A stretch of DNA of 16,221 bases, from positions 1-16,221 of the forward strand of contig CAUBQN010000029.1 of NCBI GenBank assembly GCA_958438125.1, given 5' to 3'. Below are positions 1-6,686 of the stretch, one piece after another. The stretch's first letter is position 1. Every line of letters starts with the position of its first letter. The notes under the pieces are model-generated. The model was not told where the DNA came from and searched no databases. It saw nothing but the letters and a program-made list of their open reading frames with translations. The translations under genes and the position numbers were made by a program. This DNA is from an uncultured Collinsella sp. Lineage in GTDB: Bacteria > Actinomycetota > Coriobacteriia > Coriobacteriales > Coriobacteriaceae.

Positions 1-35
1 GGTGCGTTATCGGAAGACACGACGGTCTTGCTCAT
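1..35 (-). CDS. RidA-family protein, N-terminus only (partial)
   Basis: A minus-strand ATG at 35-33 opens a frame reading MSKTVVSSDNAP that runs off the left edge. An AAGGAG-type ribosome binding site lies 6 to 8 nt upstream, and a promoter and leader sit in the expected place. These twelve residues resemble the start of RidA (YjgF/YER057c/UK114) proteins, such as the E. coli start MSKTIATENAPAAIGPY. RidA is a cytosolic deaminase that hydrolyses reactive enamine/imine intermediates released by PLP enzymes such as threonine dehydratase. Only twelve codons are visible, so the family call rests on this N-terminal match alone. The presence of a gene start here is much surer than its name. Confidence 0.55.
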   Translation of the reverse strand, partial: MSKTVVSSDNA

Positions 36-68
36 GTTTTTCTCCTTACGATCAATTGAGAGAGCGTG

Positions 69-116
69 AGCGCGGTGTTCACACCGGGAGGCACAGTTCG
101 GTCTGAACACCGCGCT
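69..116 (-). promoter_or_regulatory. Long hairpin in the 5' leader of the RidA-like gene
   Basis: AGCGCGGTGTTCA (69-81) and TGAACACCGCGCT (104-116) are a perfect 13-bp inverted repeat. After one mismatch it continues with ACCG (83-86) and CGGT (99-102) around a 12-nt loop. It begins almost exactly at the predicted transcription start and ends 33 nt before the start codon. It could stabilise the mRNA 5' end, be a regulatory leader, or be a DNA operator. No U-tract follows, so it is not a typical intrinsic terminator. Confidence 0.6.
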
Positions 117-124
117 TGATTGGG

Positions 125-153
125 ATAGTAATCAAGGTTTCCGTGCGATGCAA
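125..153 (-). promoter_or_regulatory. Probable sigma-A promoter for the RidA-like gene
   Basis: On the minus strand TTGCAT (153-148) is followed after exactly 17 nt by TACTAT (130-125). Transcription would start near 118, giving a leader of about 80 nt. Just upstream, the direct repeat AGAATATT occurs at 153-160 and 172-179 (plus-strand reading, 19 bp apart), inside a markedly AT-rich stretch that could be an UP-like element or a protein site. No start has been mapped; this rests on hexamers and spacing only. Confidence 0.5.
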
Positions 154-185
154 GAATATTATCAATTTGCGAGAATATTTTATCG

Positions 186-335
186 CCCAACGGTTTCCCC
201 GAACCGCTGAACGGTTCTTCACGGGGTCAGCCAGCCCAAGCTGCTGAAGACTTTGTCCTGCTTAGGCTGCGGGCGTCGCCCACCGCAGCGACGCCACTAT
301 ACTTTTGAATATCTGAGCATTTTGAAAGGCAGGAT
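186..335. promoter_or_regulatory. Divergent intergenic region with overlapping inverted repeats and a possible promoter for the U32 gene
   Basis: This stretch separates the leftward RidA-like gene from the rightward U32 gene and has no coding frame I can support. GAACCG/CGGTTC (201-206/212-217) forms a small hairpin. GGCGTCGC/GCGACGCC (272-279/288-295) is a perfect 8-bp inverted repeat, and CTGCGG/CCGCAG (267-272/283-288) overlaps it, so the two pairings exclude each other. TATACT at 298-303 is a good -10 candidate for the U32 operon, but the -35 position, covered by the inverted repeat, does not resemble TTGACA. An activator or repressor site is plausible. Confidence 0.4.
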
Positions 336-2828
336 ATGACCGCAACCGCCAGCCGAACCACTAACCGCAGGCCCGAGCTTTTGGCCCCCGCCGGAGGCCC
401 GGAGCCCTTTGCCGCCGCGCTCGCCGCCGGGGCAGACGCCATCTACTGCGGCATGGGCAGCTTCAACGCCCGCCGCAAGGCAACCAACTTTACCGACGAG
501 GCCTTTGAGCAAGCCTGCCGCGCCGCGCATCTAGCCGGGTCGCGCGTCTACGTCACGGTCAACATCGTCATCAAGCAGTCCGAGATGGGCGATGCACTGC
601 AGCTCATTCATCGCTGCTCCACGCTGGGCGCCGATGCCTTCATTATCCAGGACTGGGGTCTGTTCTTTGAGGCCAAGCGCACCATGCCCGGCATCGAGAC
701 ACATATCTCGACCCAGGCGAACATCCACGACGACCGCGGAACCCTTTGGTGCCGTGAGCAGGGCGCCGACCGCGTGACTCTCTCGCGCGAGCTCTCCATC
801 GACGAAATCGCCGCCATTCACGACGCCGCGCCCGATGTGGACCTTGAGGTCTTCAGCCATGGCGCCATCTGCTTTTGCTACTCGGGCCTGTGCCTGCTGT
901 CGAGCTTTGCCATGGCGGGACGATCGGCCAACCGCGGCATGTGCGCCCAGCCCTGCCGCCTGCCCTACGAGTTGATCGACGAGAACGGTCGCGCGCTCTC
1001 CCCTGCCGGTCGCGAGCGCGCGCTGTGCCCGCGTGACACCAACACCTCACAGCTTGTTCGCCGTCTGTATGACGCCGGCGCCGCATCGCTCAAGCTCGAG
1101 GGCCGCATGAAGGCACCCGATTACGTGTACTCCATCGTTGATGTGTATCGTCACGAAATTGACGACATGCTATCCGGAGCCGCCGTTGCCAAGGACGAGG
1201 AAGCCGCCCGCCAGCGCCAGCTCAAGCGCTGCTTCAACCGCGACTTTACGCACGCCTATCAGGACGGCACCTCGGGCGACGAGATGATGAGCTATGAGCG
1301 TTCCAACAACCGCGGCCAGATCGTGGGCACGGTGCTGGGCAGCCGCCCGGCCAACCGCGATGTGCGCGGCCTCAAGTCCGACGACCGCCGTCGCCGCGCC
1401 GCCATCGCCCGCATTGAGCTGTTTGAGCCCGTGGGCAAAGGCGACCTGCTGGAGCTTCGCCACGATAACGAGTTTGACCAGTTCCTGACCACCATTGCCG
1501 CCGATGATGCCGCCGCCGGTGACATCATTGAGTGCCGCGTGCCCCGTAGCATGCCCGAGGGCTGCCGCGTGCGCGTGATTCGAAGCCAGAGCGCCATTGA
1601 CGCCGCCGGCGCCGCGCTCAAGCGCGATGTGCTGCGCCGCCGAGCTGTTGACGTGTCCGTCGTGGCGCGCCTGGGCGAGCCGTTTACTGTCACACTCACC
1701 TGCTGTGACAACCCCGCGCTCACCGCCACCGCCACGGGCTTCACCGTCGAGGCCGCCAAGACCCGCGCCGTCGAGGCATCCGATCTGGTTGAGCACGTCG
1801 GGCGCATGGGCTCCTCTCCCTTTGAGGCCGCGAGCTTTGATATGGCGCTCGATGAGGGCTGCGGCATGGGCTTCTCCGCCGTGCACAAGGTGCGCGCCGC
1901 CGCTTGTAAGGCGCTGGAAGAGGCCATTCTGGCACCGTACGAGGAGCGCGCAAAAACGCTCGAGTTGCCGGTGCTCGACAAATGTACGCGCCCCATGCCC
2001 AAGCACTACCGCGACGAGCCGCAGATCTGCGCCACCGTCACCTCGCTCGAGGCCGCCGAGGCAGCCCGCGCGGAGGGTGCAACGCGCATCTATATGACCA
2101 CCGACGCGCTCGAGGCTGTCGGACTCTCCCCTGCCGATGCATTTGAGCAGGGTATCGTGCCCGTACTCGACGAGGTCTGCCGCGCCGTCGACCACGAGCG
2201 CGTCGATCCTTGGATCAATGCCGGAGCCACCGTCGCCGTCGGCAATATCTCCGAGCTCGCCGTAGCCGCTCATGCCGGCGCCACGGCCGAGATTCGCTCT
2301 TGCCTGCCGGTGCATAACACGCCCTGCATGGAGGCACTTGCCGAGCGCGGAGCCGGTGCGTTTTGGCTCTCGCCCGAGATCACGCTCGACGAGATCATCT
2401 CGCTCGGCGCCGCCGCGCCCGCAGCCCTGGGCATCACCGTCTTTGGCCGCCCGCGCGTTATAACGAGCGAGCACTGCATCCTGCAGGTGGCCAATGGCTG
2501 CATCCACGATTGCGCCAACTGCCGCCTGCGCGCCCGCAAGCTGTCACTCAAGAATATCGACGGCAAGGTCATGCCCGTACGCACCGACATCCATGGCCGC
2601 TCTCGCCTGTACGACGCCTACCCCATCGACCTCACGCCGCAGGTTCCTCAGCTGCTCGATGCCGGCGTGCGTCGTCTCATGGTAGACGGAACGCTGCTCG
2701 AGACAGATGAGGTGGGCCGTGCCGTCGCCCGCGTCCGTCGTGCCGTCGAAGCAGCACAGGCCGGCCGCAAGCCCGCCGCCCGCCTGCGCGGCGCCACCTC
2801 GGGCTGCATGTTTGTGGGAATTAGCTAA
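336..2828 (+). CDS. Peptidase U32 / RlhA-type protein, long form with C-terminal cysteine cluster
   Basis: An 830-residue cytosolic protein. The start ELLAPAGGPEPFAAAL is typical of U32 proteins. The family signature lies at residues 171-189 (E171, F173, G176, C179, G184, C186, S189), followed by GRSANRG and CAQPCR. C179, C186, C203 and C207 fit the iron-sulfur cysteines proposed for the family. Characterised members modify RNA: RlhA hydroxylates 23S C2501, TrhP/TrhO-type enzymes act on tRNA wobble uridine, and UbiU/UbiV hydroxylate ubiquinone precursors. 'Peptidase' is mostly a historical label. This copy is longer than E. coli RlhA (about 650 residues) and ends with a second cysteine group at C714, C722, C726 and C729. 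AAAGG precedes the ATG by 6 nt. The next gene, a pseudouridine synthase, begins 16 nt after the stop, which supports an RNA-modification role. The exact substrate cannot be told. Confidence 0.85.
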   Translation: MTATASRTTNRRPELLAPAGGPEPFAAALAAGADAIYCGMGSFNARRKATNFTDEAFEQACRAAHLAGSRVYVTVNIVIKQSEMGDALQLIHRCSTLGADAFIIQDWGLFFEAKRTMPGIETHISTQANIHDDRGTLWCREQGADRVTLSRELSIDEIAAIHDAAPDVDLEVFSHGAICFCYSGLCLLSSFAMAGRSANRGMCAQPCRLPYELIDENGRALSPAGRERALCPRDTNTSQLVRRLYDAGAASLKLEGRMKAPDYVYSIVDVYRHEIDDMLSGAAVAKDEEAARQRQLKRCFNRDFTHAYQDGTSGDEMMSYERSNNRGQIVGTVLGSRPANRDVRGLKSDDRRRRAAIARIELFEPVGKGDLLELRHDNEFDQFLTTIAADDAAAGDIIECRVPRSMPEGCRVRVIRSQSAIDAAGAALKRDVLRRRAVDVSVVARLGEPFTVTLTCCDNPALTATATGFTVEAAKTRAVEASDLVEHVGRMGSSPFEAASFDMALDEGCGMGFSAVHKVRAAACKALEEAILAPYEERAKTLELPVLDKCTRPMPKHYRDEPQICATVTSLEAAEAARAEGATRIYMTTDALEAVGLSPADAFEQGIVPVLDEVCRAVDHERVDPWINAGATVAVGNISELAVAAHAGATAEIRSCLPVHNTPCMEALAERGAGAFWLSPEITLDEIISLGAAAPAALGITVFGRPRVITSEHCILQVANGCIHDCANCRLRARKLSLKNIDGKVMPVRTDIHGRSRLYDAYPIDLTPQVPQLLDAGVRRLMVDGTLLETDEVGRAVARVRRAVEAAQAGRKPAARLRGATSGCMFVGIS

Positions 2829-2843
2829 CCGAAAGGCTTACAC

Positions 2844-3503
2844 GTGAACGAAGAACCTCAAGTCCTTTACTGCGACGCCTGGCTCATGGCCATCGACAAG
2901 CCCGCCGGCATGATCGTCCACGGCGACGGCACCGGCGAGCGCACGCTCACCGACTACGCCAGCGACCTGCTGCTGGCGATGGGTGACGGCTTTGCCGCGA
3001 CCGACATGCAGCCGCTCAACCGCCTGGACCGCAACACCACCGGCGTGGTGTTGTTTTCGCTCGACAAACAGACGCAGCCCGCCTTTGACCAAATGGTCAT
3101 CGACCACGCCTTCGAAAAGCACTATCTGGCGCTGGCCGAGGGCAAGATCGACTGGAACGAGAAGCTCATCGACAAGCCCATCGCCCGCGACCGTCACGAC
3201 AGCCGAAAGATGCGCGTCGGCGCCAGCGGCAAGCCGTCTCAAACTCGCGTGAAGGTGCTCAAACGTCTTAAGAGCCGTCGTGGCCTGCCCGCGCGCTCGT
3301 ATATCGATGTCGAGTTGCTCACCGGCCGCAAGCACCAAATCCGTGTGCACCTGGCAAGCGAGCATCATCCCCTGGTTGGCGACGACCTGTACGGAACGCC
3401 GCGCCCCTGCGGCCTGATGCTCCACGCCCACAGCGTGTCCTTCACGCATCCCGTAACCGGCGAGCACATCCACATCGAAGCCCCCTGCCCCTGGGAGCCC
3501 TAA
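2844..3503 (+). CDS. RluA-family pseudouridine synthase (short form)
   Basis: A 219-residue protein that should isomerise uridine to pseudouridine in rRNA or tRNA. It begins with the family-like AIDKPAGMIVH (residues 16-26). The catalytic region is NRLDRNTTG (59-67) with the active-site aspartate at D62. The RNA-binding motif TGRKHQIRVHLA is at about residues 160-171. There is no N-terminal S4 domain, so it is nearer the RluA/RluC/TruC-like short forms than RluD. The start is GTG at 2844 with GAAAGG 7 nt upstream. It lies 16 nt after the U32 gene and is surely co-transcribed. Family is certain; the target base cannot be inferred. Confidence 0.92.
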   Translation: MNEEPQVLYCDAWLMAIDKPAGMIVHGDGTGERTLTDYASDLLLAMGDGFAATDMQPLNRLDRNTTGVVLFSLDKQTQPAFDQMVIDHAFEKHYLALAEGKIDWNEKLIDKPIARDRHDSRKMRVGASGKPSQTRVKVLKRLKSRRGLPARSYIDVELLTGRKHQIRVHLASEHHPLVGDDLYGTPRPCGLMLHAHSVSFTHPVTGEHIHIEAPCPWEP

Positions 3504-3541
3504 ACCACCACAATGGGGACAGGCGCCTTCGCGGTGGTTTT
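3502..3541. terminator. Hairpin between convergent operons, probable (bidirectional) terminator
   Basis: AAACCACC (3502-3509), starting inside the RluA-type gene's stop codon, pairs with GGTGGTTT (3533-3540), giving a plus-strand U-run at 3538-3541. The 23-nt loop is large. An overlapping alternative pairs GGGGAC (3515-3520) with GTCCCC (3553-3558). The converging genes end at 3503 and 3564, so one structure may serve both. The AATGGGGACAG in the loop resembles, in reverse complement, the loop of the repeats at 5807-5905. Confidence 0.55.
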
Positions 3542-3563
3542 GGCCTTAGCCCGTCCCCTGCTG

Positions 3564-4310
3564 TTAGACCGTGATGACGTTGTCCATTGCCCGGTACTTG
3601 GCGGGGACCTCGCCTGCGGTAATAATCGTTGCGTCGCGGAAGTCCGCGAACTTGACGGGCGCCACCATGCCAAATTTACTGGCGTCCGAGATTACGAAGC
3701 GCTTGACCGTATGGCGCATCGAGATACGCTTGACCTGTGCTTCCTCGATATCGGGCGCCGTGAAGCCCTGCTCGGCGGCAATGCCGTTAGAGCCCCAAAA
3801 GCCACAGTTGAAGTTGTAGCGGTCTAAGGTTGCCAAGGCATCGGGGCCAACGAGCGCCTCGGTCTCGGGTTTGAGCTCGCCGCCCAACACCACGGTACGC
3901 ATGCCGCGCAAAGCAAGGTGCTGAGCATGGAGCACGGAATCGGTCACATAGGTGACATCTTCAAGGTGTGGAAGATGCTCGATGAGCCTCAGCGTCGTCG
4001 AGCCCGAGTCGATGTATACAAAGCTCTCGGGCTCCACAAGCGCCGCCGCACGGGCGCAGATACGCTCCTTGTCGTCGTTATGGAGGTCGCTGCGCTCATT
4101 AAGCGTTAGGTCGCGCGTCACGTGCGCGCGCTCAAGACTCGTCGCTCCACCGTGGACCTTGGCGATGCGATGCGCTCGGTCGAGCGTCTGCAGGTCGCGC
4201 CGAATGGTAGACGCCGTCACGCCCAGGGCATCGGAAAGCTCCGGCACGGTAACCGAGCCGGCCTGCTGCACCATCGACACGATCGCGTTGAGTCTATCTT
4301 CCGCAAGCAT
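3564..4310 (-). CDS. DeoR-family transcriptional regulator
   Basis: A 248-residue DeoR/GlpR-type repressor. Residues 3-57 form the winged helix-turn-helix, with the recognition region ALGVTASTIRRDL (28-40) and the wing HGGA (53-56). The C-terminal domain has DSGSTT (101-106), the sugar-phosphate contact of this family, then a GSNGI loop and EAQVKR. Such proteins usually repress carbohydrate catabolism until a phosphorylated sugar binds. The gene starts 3 nt after the dehydrogenase stop, with GGAGGAG inside the last codons of that gene, so translation is probably coupled. It would likely repress its own operon through the palindromes upstream of 5393. The effector sugar cannot be told from the sequence. 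Confidence 0.9.
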   Translation of the reverse strand: MLAEDRLNAIVSMVQQAGSVTVPELSDALGVTASTIRRDLQTLDRAHRIAKVHGGATSLERAHVTRDLTLNERSDLHNDDKERICARAAALVEPESFVYIDSGSTTLRLIEHLPHLEDVTYVTDSVLHAQHLALRGMRTVVLGGELKPETEALVGPDALATLDRYNFNCGFWGSNGIAAEQGFTAPDIEEAQVKRISMRHTVKRFVISDASKFGMVAPVKFADFRDATIITAGEVPAKYRAMDNVITV

Positions 4311-4313
4311 CGC

Positions 4314-5393
4314 TTACTCCTCCTCGGGGTACACAACTCCCCAGTCGGCGCGGAGCCTGGTCATAAGCTCCATAACATCAGAAGCATAGCCCAGAAGCTC
4401 ACGCTTCGAATCATCGCCGGCAACGGCCTTCTCCAGGTCGGCCATCTCATAGCACAGGGCGTAAGCCTCGGTGCCGGCGTGGACCTCCTCGCGGTGGCCG
4501 TCCGCAGTCCACACGATGGTCGCGTGATCGGCACGCGGATATTCATTGACCTCGATGTAGCACTTGTCGAAGCTGATGACCGAGCGCTTGGGCTGCTTGG
4601 AGTGGAGCGTAAGGCTCGCGACGCCCAGCTGCTGATCGGCATTTCGGCAGACGATGCCACCCGCGACGTCAACGCCAGTCTCGCAGGTGTTGCCCAGCGA
4701 AACGACCTCAGCGGGCTGGCTTGCCATAAAGAGGCGCATGACGGACAGGGCATAGACGCCAATATCGAGCATGGCACCGCCAGCAAGGTTGCGATTGTAA
4801 AAGCGGTTGGTCAGGTCGCCGTACTCCTTGTAGCTGCCAAAGTTGAGCTGGGCGAGGTTCATGCGTCCAAAGTCGCCGGCATCCATGCGGCGGCGCAGCT
4901 CCTGATACAAGGGCATGTGGAGCACCGTGGTGGCATCCATAAGGACCACGTTGTGCTCGTCGGCGATGGCACGGGCCTCGTCGAGCTCGGCAGAGTTGAG
5001 GGTAATGGCCTTCTCGCAGAGTACGTGCTTACCAGCTGCCAGAGCGGCTCGCAGGTAGGTGATATGCGTGTTGTGCGGCGTGGTGATATAGACTGCGTCA
5101 ATGTTAGGATCGGCGTAGAGGTCCTCGACCGTTTCATAGACCTTCTCGATGCCATATTGCTCAGCAAAAGCCTGAGCCTTGGACAGCGTGCGGTTGGCGA
5201 CGCCCGCAAGCTTGCGACCGGCAAGAGCGAGGGACTGGGCCATTTGGTTGGCGATAACGCCGCACCCGATCACAGCCCAACGAAGCTCGGGAGCCGTAAA
5301 GATATCATCGGGGAATGGCTTGTCCTGGACCGAAGTGAACGCTGCTTTTGCGGCTGCTTCGGCGTCGAGCGGAGCCTGTTTGGAATCTGCCAT
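4314..5393 (-). CDS. Gfo/Idh/MocA-family oxidoreductase, dihydrodiol-dehydrogenase-like
   Basis: A 359-residue NAD(P)-dependent dehydrogenase for a sugar, inositol or similar hydroxy compound. After a 36-residue N-terminal extension the Rossmann fold starts with AVIGCGVIA (residues 40-48). The usual EKP motif reads EKA at 127-129, with the catalytic lysine at K128. The second half has GGAMLDIGVY (205-214), where Y214 replaces the histidine of inositol-dehydrogenase-type members, as in dimeric dihydrodiol dehydrogenases. AGGAGG lies 6 nt before the ATG. It is first in an operon with the DeoR-type regulator, which suggests inducible sugar metabolism, although no transporter or kinase is next to it. 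Substrate unknown. Confidence 0.85.
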   Translation of the reverse strand: MADSKQAPLDAEAAAKAAFTSVQDKPFPDDIFTAPELRWAVIGCGVIANQMAQSLALAGRKLAGVANRTLSKAQAFAEQYGIEKVYETVEDLYADPNIDAVYITTPHNTHITYLRAALAAGKHVLCEKAITLNSAELDEARAIADEHNVVLMDATTVLHMPLYQELRRRMDAGDFGRMNLAQLNFGSYKEYGDLTNRFYNRNLAGGAMLDIGVYALSVMRLFMASQPAEVVSLGNTCETGVDVAGGIVCRNADQQLGVASLTLHSKQPKRSVISFDKCYIEVNEYPRADHATIVWTADGHREEVHAGTEAYALCYEMADLEKAVAGDDSKRELLGYASDVMELMTRLRADWGVVYPEEE

Positions 5394-5448
5394 TATGTGC
5401 CTCCTGAGTCATCGGAAGTCCTTCATTTCCAACAGCCTTATATTCGCA

Positions 5449-5576
5449 CAAATGCGCGCGCATTTGCTTGTATTTGCGTGTTTATTTGTTTATCGGTCAT
5501 TATTTAACCATAGTTAGCAGATATTTGCGCGGCCATGCGCATTATCGCGCAAGCCTATGCGCGTAAATGCGCATGC
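5449..5576. promoter_or_regulatory. Operator cluster: 18-bp palindrome and TGCGC half-sites
   Basis: CAAATGCGC GCGCATTTG (5449-5466) is a perfect 18-bp palindrome, 56 bp upstream of the dehydrogenase start. Further TGCGC-containing pieces follow: TTTGCGC (5524-5530), ATGCGCATTA (5535-5544), TATGCGCG (5556-5563) and AAATGCGCATGC (5565-5576). A TATAAG -10 candidate on the minus strand (5442-5437) would place the palindrome over the -35/-10 spacer, where a repressor would block polymerase. The DeoR-type protein encoded in the same operon is the obvious candidate. No convincing -35 is visible, so the promoter itself is weakly supported. Confidence 0.55.
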
Positions 5577-5593
5577 AACGATCCTTGTGAAAC

Positions 5594-5698
5594 ACAAAGG
5601 GGCGGAACACCATAGCCCTAAAAGACAGAGCCAGCTGTATTACTTCACCCCTCTGGGGGCACCAGACATCAAAGGACCGTCCCAAACTGCCAGCAAAA
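5594..5698. other. Non-coding stretch with a short hairpin and a degenerate repeat
   Basis: I see no gene here. CCCC/GGGG around CCCCTCTGGGGG (5648-5659) makes a small stem. The stretch starting near 5671, reading AAAGGACCGTCCCAAACTGCC, looks like a decayed relative of the 21-nt repeats immediately to the right. Confidence 0.35.
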
Positions 5699-5746
5699 AG
5701 GGAACGTCCCTATGTGCCGGCACCTAGGGACAGTCCCTAAGTGCCG
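5699..5746. repeat. Two imperfect 21-nt direct repeats, the second inside a near-perfect palindrome
   Basis: AGGGA-nn-GTCCCTA-n-GTGCCG occurs at 5699-5719 and 5726-5746, differing at three positions, 27 nt apart. The segment 5718-5746 is a 29-nt near-palindrome centred on A5732: CGGCACCTAGGGAC against GTCCCTAAGTGCCG, with one mismatch in 14 pairs. It is non-coding and looks like a small REP-type or mobile-repeat remnant rather than a terminator. Confidence 0.6.
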
Positions 5747-5806
5747 CTTTCGTTGAAGTCTATCCCAGATGGCCAGATATACAAATCTAAAGACTGTCCC
5801 CATCAA

Positions 5807-5905
5807 CTAGTCGTTTAAGAACGTCCCCAACGACTAGTCATTTAAGTCTGTCCCCAATGACTGCCAATCAACGGCCACTCATTTAAGTCTGTCCCCAATG
5901 AGTGG
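5807..5905. repeat. Three tandem REP-like palindromes with a conserved 13-nt loop
   Basis: Three hairpins follow each other. Unit A pairs CTAGTCGTT (5807-5815) with AACGACTAG (5829-5837). Unit B pairs AGTCATT (5836-5842) with AATGACT (5856-5862). Unit C pairs CCACTCATT (5875-5883) with AATGAGTGG (5897-5905). Each encloses a 13-nt loop of form TAAGnnnGTCCCC, identical in B and C. The stems differ in sequence but remain perfectly paired. A fourth, half-decayed unit (TAAAGACTGTCCCC and CAACTAG) precedes A, from 5789. The pattern fits REP elements of the type moved by IS200-like tyrosine transposases (RAYT); no such gene lies in this window. Confidence 0.75.
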
Positions 5906-5911
5906 GGATAG

Positions 5912-5947
5912 AAAAAGGCCCGGGTGCCGTGGGGCATCCGGGCCTTT
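5912..5947 (-). terminator. Rho-independent terminator of the ribosomal protein operon
   Basis: AAAGGCCCGG (5914-5923) pairs with CCGGGCCTTT (5938-5947), and the stem continues through GTGCC/GGCAT (one G-T pair) to a 4-nt loop at 5929-5932. On the minus strand it is followed directly by TTTTT (5916-5912). It begins 27 nt after the rplX stop, so it ends the operon there. A smaller stem, GCAAC/GTTGC (5952-5966), lies between. Confidence 0.92.
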
Positions 5948-5973
5948 GCTAGCAACTTGATGTTGCGGGCAGC

Positions 5974-6279
5974 TTAGAACTTGTGGCCGCACTTCTTGCA
6001 GACGCGCAGCTTGTTCTTGCCGTCCTTCTCGTGACCGACGCGGGTAACCTTACCGCACTCGGGGCAAACGAGATTGACGTTGGAGGCGTCGATGGGGGCC
6101 TCCTGCGAAACGATGCCGCCCTGCTGGTTGGCAGCGTTGGGCTTGACGGCCTTCTTGACGACCGAAACGCCCTCGACAACGACCTTGTTCTCGGCGGGGA
6201 GAGCACGCAGGACAACGCCCTGCTTGCCGCGATCCTTACCAGAAAGAACCTGGACCTTATCGCCCTTCTTGATATACAT
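5974..6279 (-). CDS. rplX: 50S ribosomal protein L24
   Basis: A 101-residue L24, an early assembly protein of the large subunit near the exit tunnel. The N-terminal KOW motif is IKKGDKVQVLSGKDRGKQG (residues 3-21). The C-terminal half carries a zinc-ribbon-like pair, C72/C75 and C94/C97, as in many Firmicutes and Actinobacteria, so this is the C+ form. GGGGAG precedes the ATG by 4-5 nt and rplN ends 13 nt upstream. It is the last gene of the operon: a strong terminator follows, and the usual next gene, rplE, is absent. Confidence 0.97.
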   Translation of the reverse strand: MYIKKGDKVQVLSGKDRGKQGVVLRALPAENKVVVEGVSVVKKAVKPNAANQQGGIVSQEAPIDASNVNLVCPECGKVTRVGHEKDGKNKLRVCKKCGHKF

Positions 6280-6292
6280 ATATCTCCCCTAA

Positions 6293-6661
6293 CTACAGGG
6301 TCTCGGGAGCGAGCGAGACGATCTTCATGTACTTCTTGTCACGAAGCTCGCGAGCGACAGGCCCGAAGATACGGGTGCCGACGGGCGAACCATCGTTGTT
6401 GATGACAACGCAGGCGTTCTCATCAAAGCGAATGTAGGAGCCATCCTTGCGGCGGATCTCCTTAACGGTGCGAACGACGACGCAACGGACAACGTCCTTC
6501 TTCTTGACGTTGGCGCCAGGGGTAGCCTCCTGGACAGCACCGATGAACACATCGCCGATGCCTGCATAACGACGCTTGGAACCGCCAAGCACCTTGATGC
6601 AGCGAATCTTGCGAGCGCCGGAGTTGTCGGCGACGTTCAGCATGGTTTGCATCTGAATCAT
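6293..6661 (-). CDS. rplN: 50S ribosomal protein L14
   Basis: A 122-residue L14, the usual length, located at the subunit interface where it forms bridges with 16S rRNA. Hallmarks are MLNVADNSGARKI (residues 7-19), GSKRRYAGIGD and GTRIFGPVARELR near the C-terminus. GGAGG lies about 10 nt upstream. In E. coli rplN opens the spc operon. Here too a long, structured 118-nt spacer separates it from rpsQ, so it may have its own control. Confidence 0.98.
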   Translation of the reverse strand: MIQMQTMLNVADNSGARKIRCIKVLGGSKRRYAGIGDVFIGAVQEATPGANVKKKDVVRCVVVRTVKEIRRKDGSYIRFDENACVVINNDGSPVGTRIFGPVARELRDKKYMKIVSLAPETL

Positions 6662-6686
6662 GGTAGATGTTCCTCCGAACTAAGAA

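Noticed and set aside
1170..2507. 445-codon open frame on the minus strand
   Set aside because: It lies wholly opposite the U32 gene, whose protein matches a known family along its length. Long antisense frames are common in GC-rich coding DNA, and this translation is low-complexity Gly/Ala/Arg/His with no recognisable motif.
3018..3047. NRLD instead of HRLD in the pseudouridine synthase catalytic motif as a sign of inactivation
   Set aside because: The catalytic aspartate and the rest of the motif are intact. As far as I recall, asparagine at this position is common in short Gram-positive RluA-type enzymes.
4122..5507. 461-codon plus-strand open frame
   Set aside because: Antisense to the DeoR and Gfo/Idh genes, both of which have clear domains, start sites and ribosome binding sites. 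The antisense frame has none.
5699..5911. CRISPR array
   Set aside because: Repeats are palindromic, few, irregularly spaced (27 and 41 nt periods) and of two families, with no constant-length spacers or cas genes.
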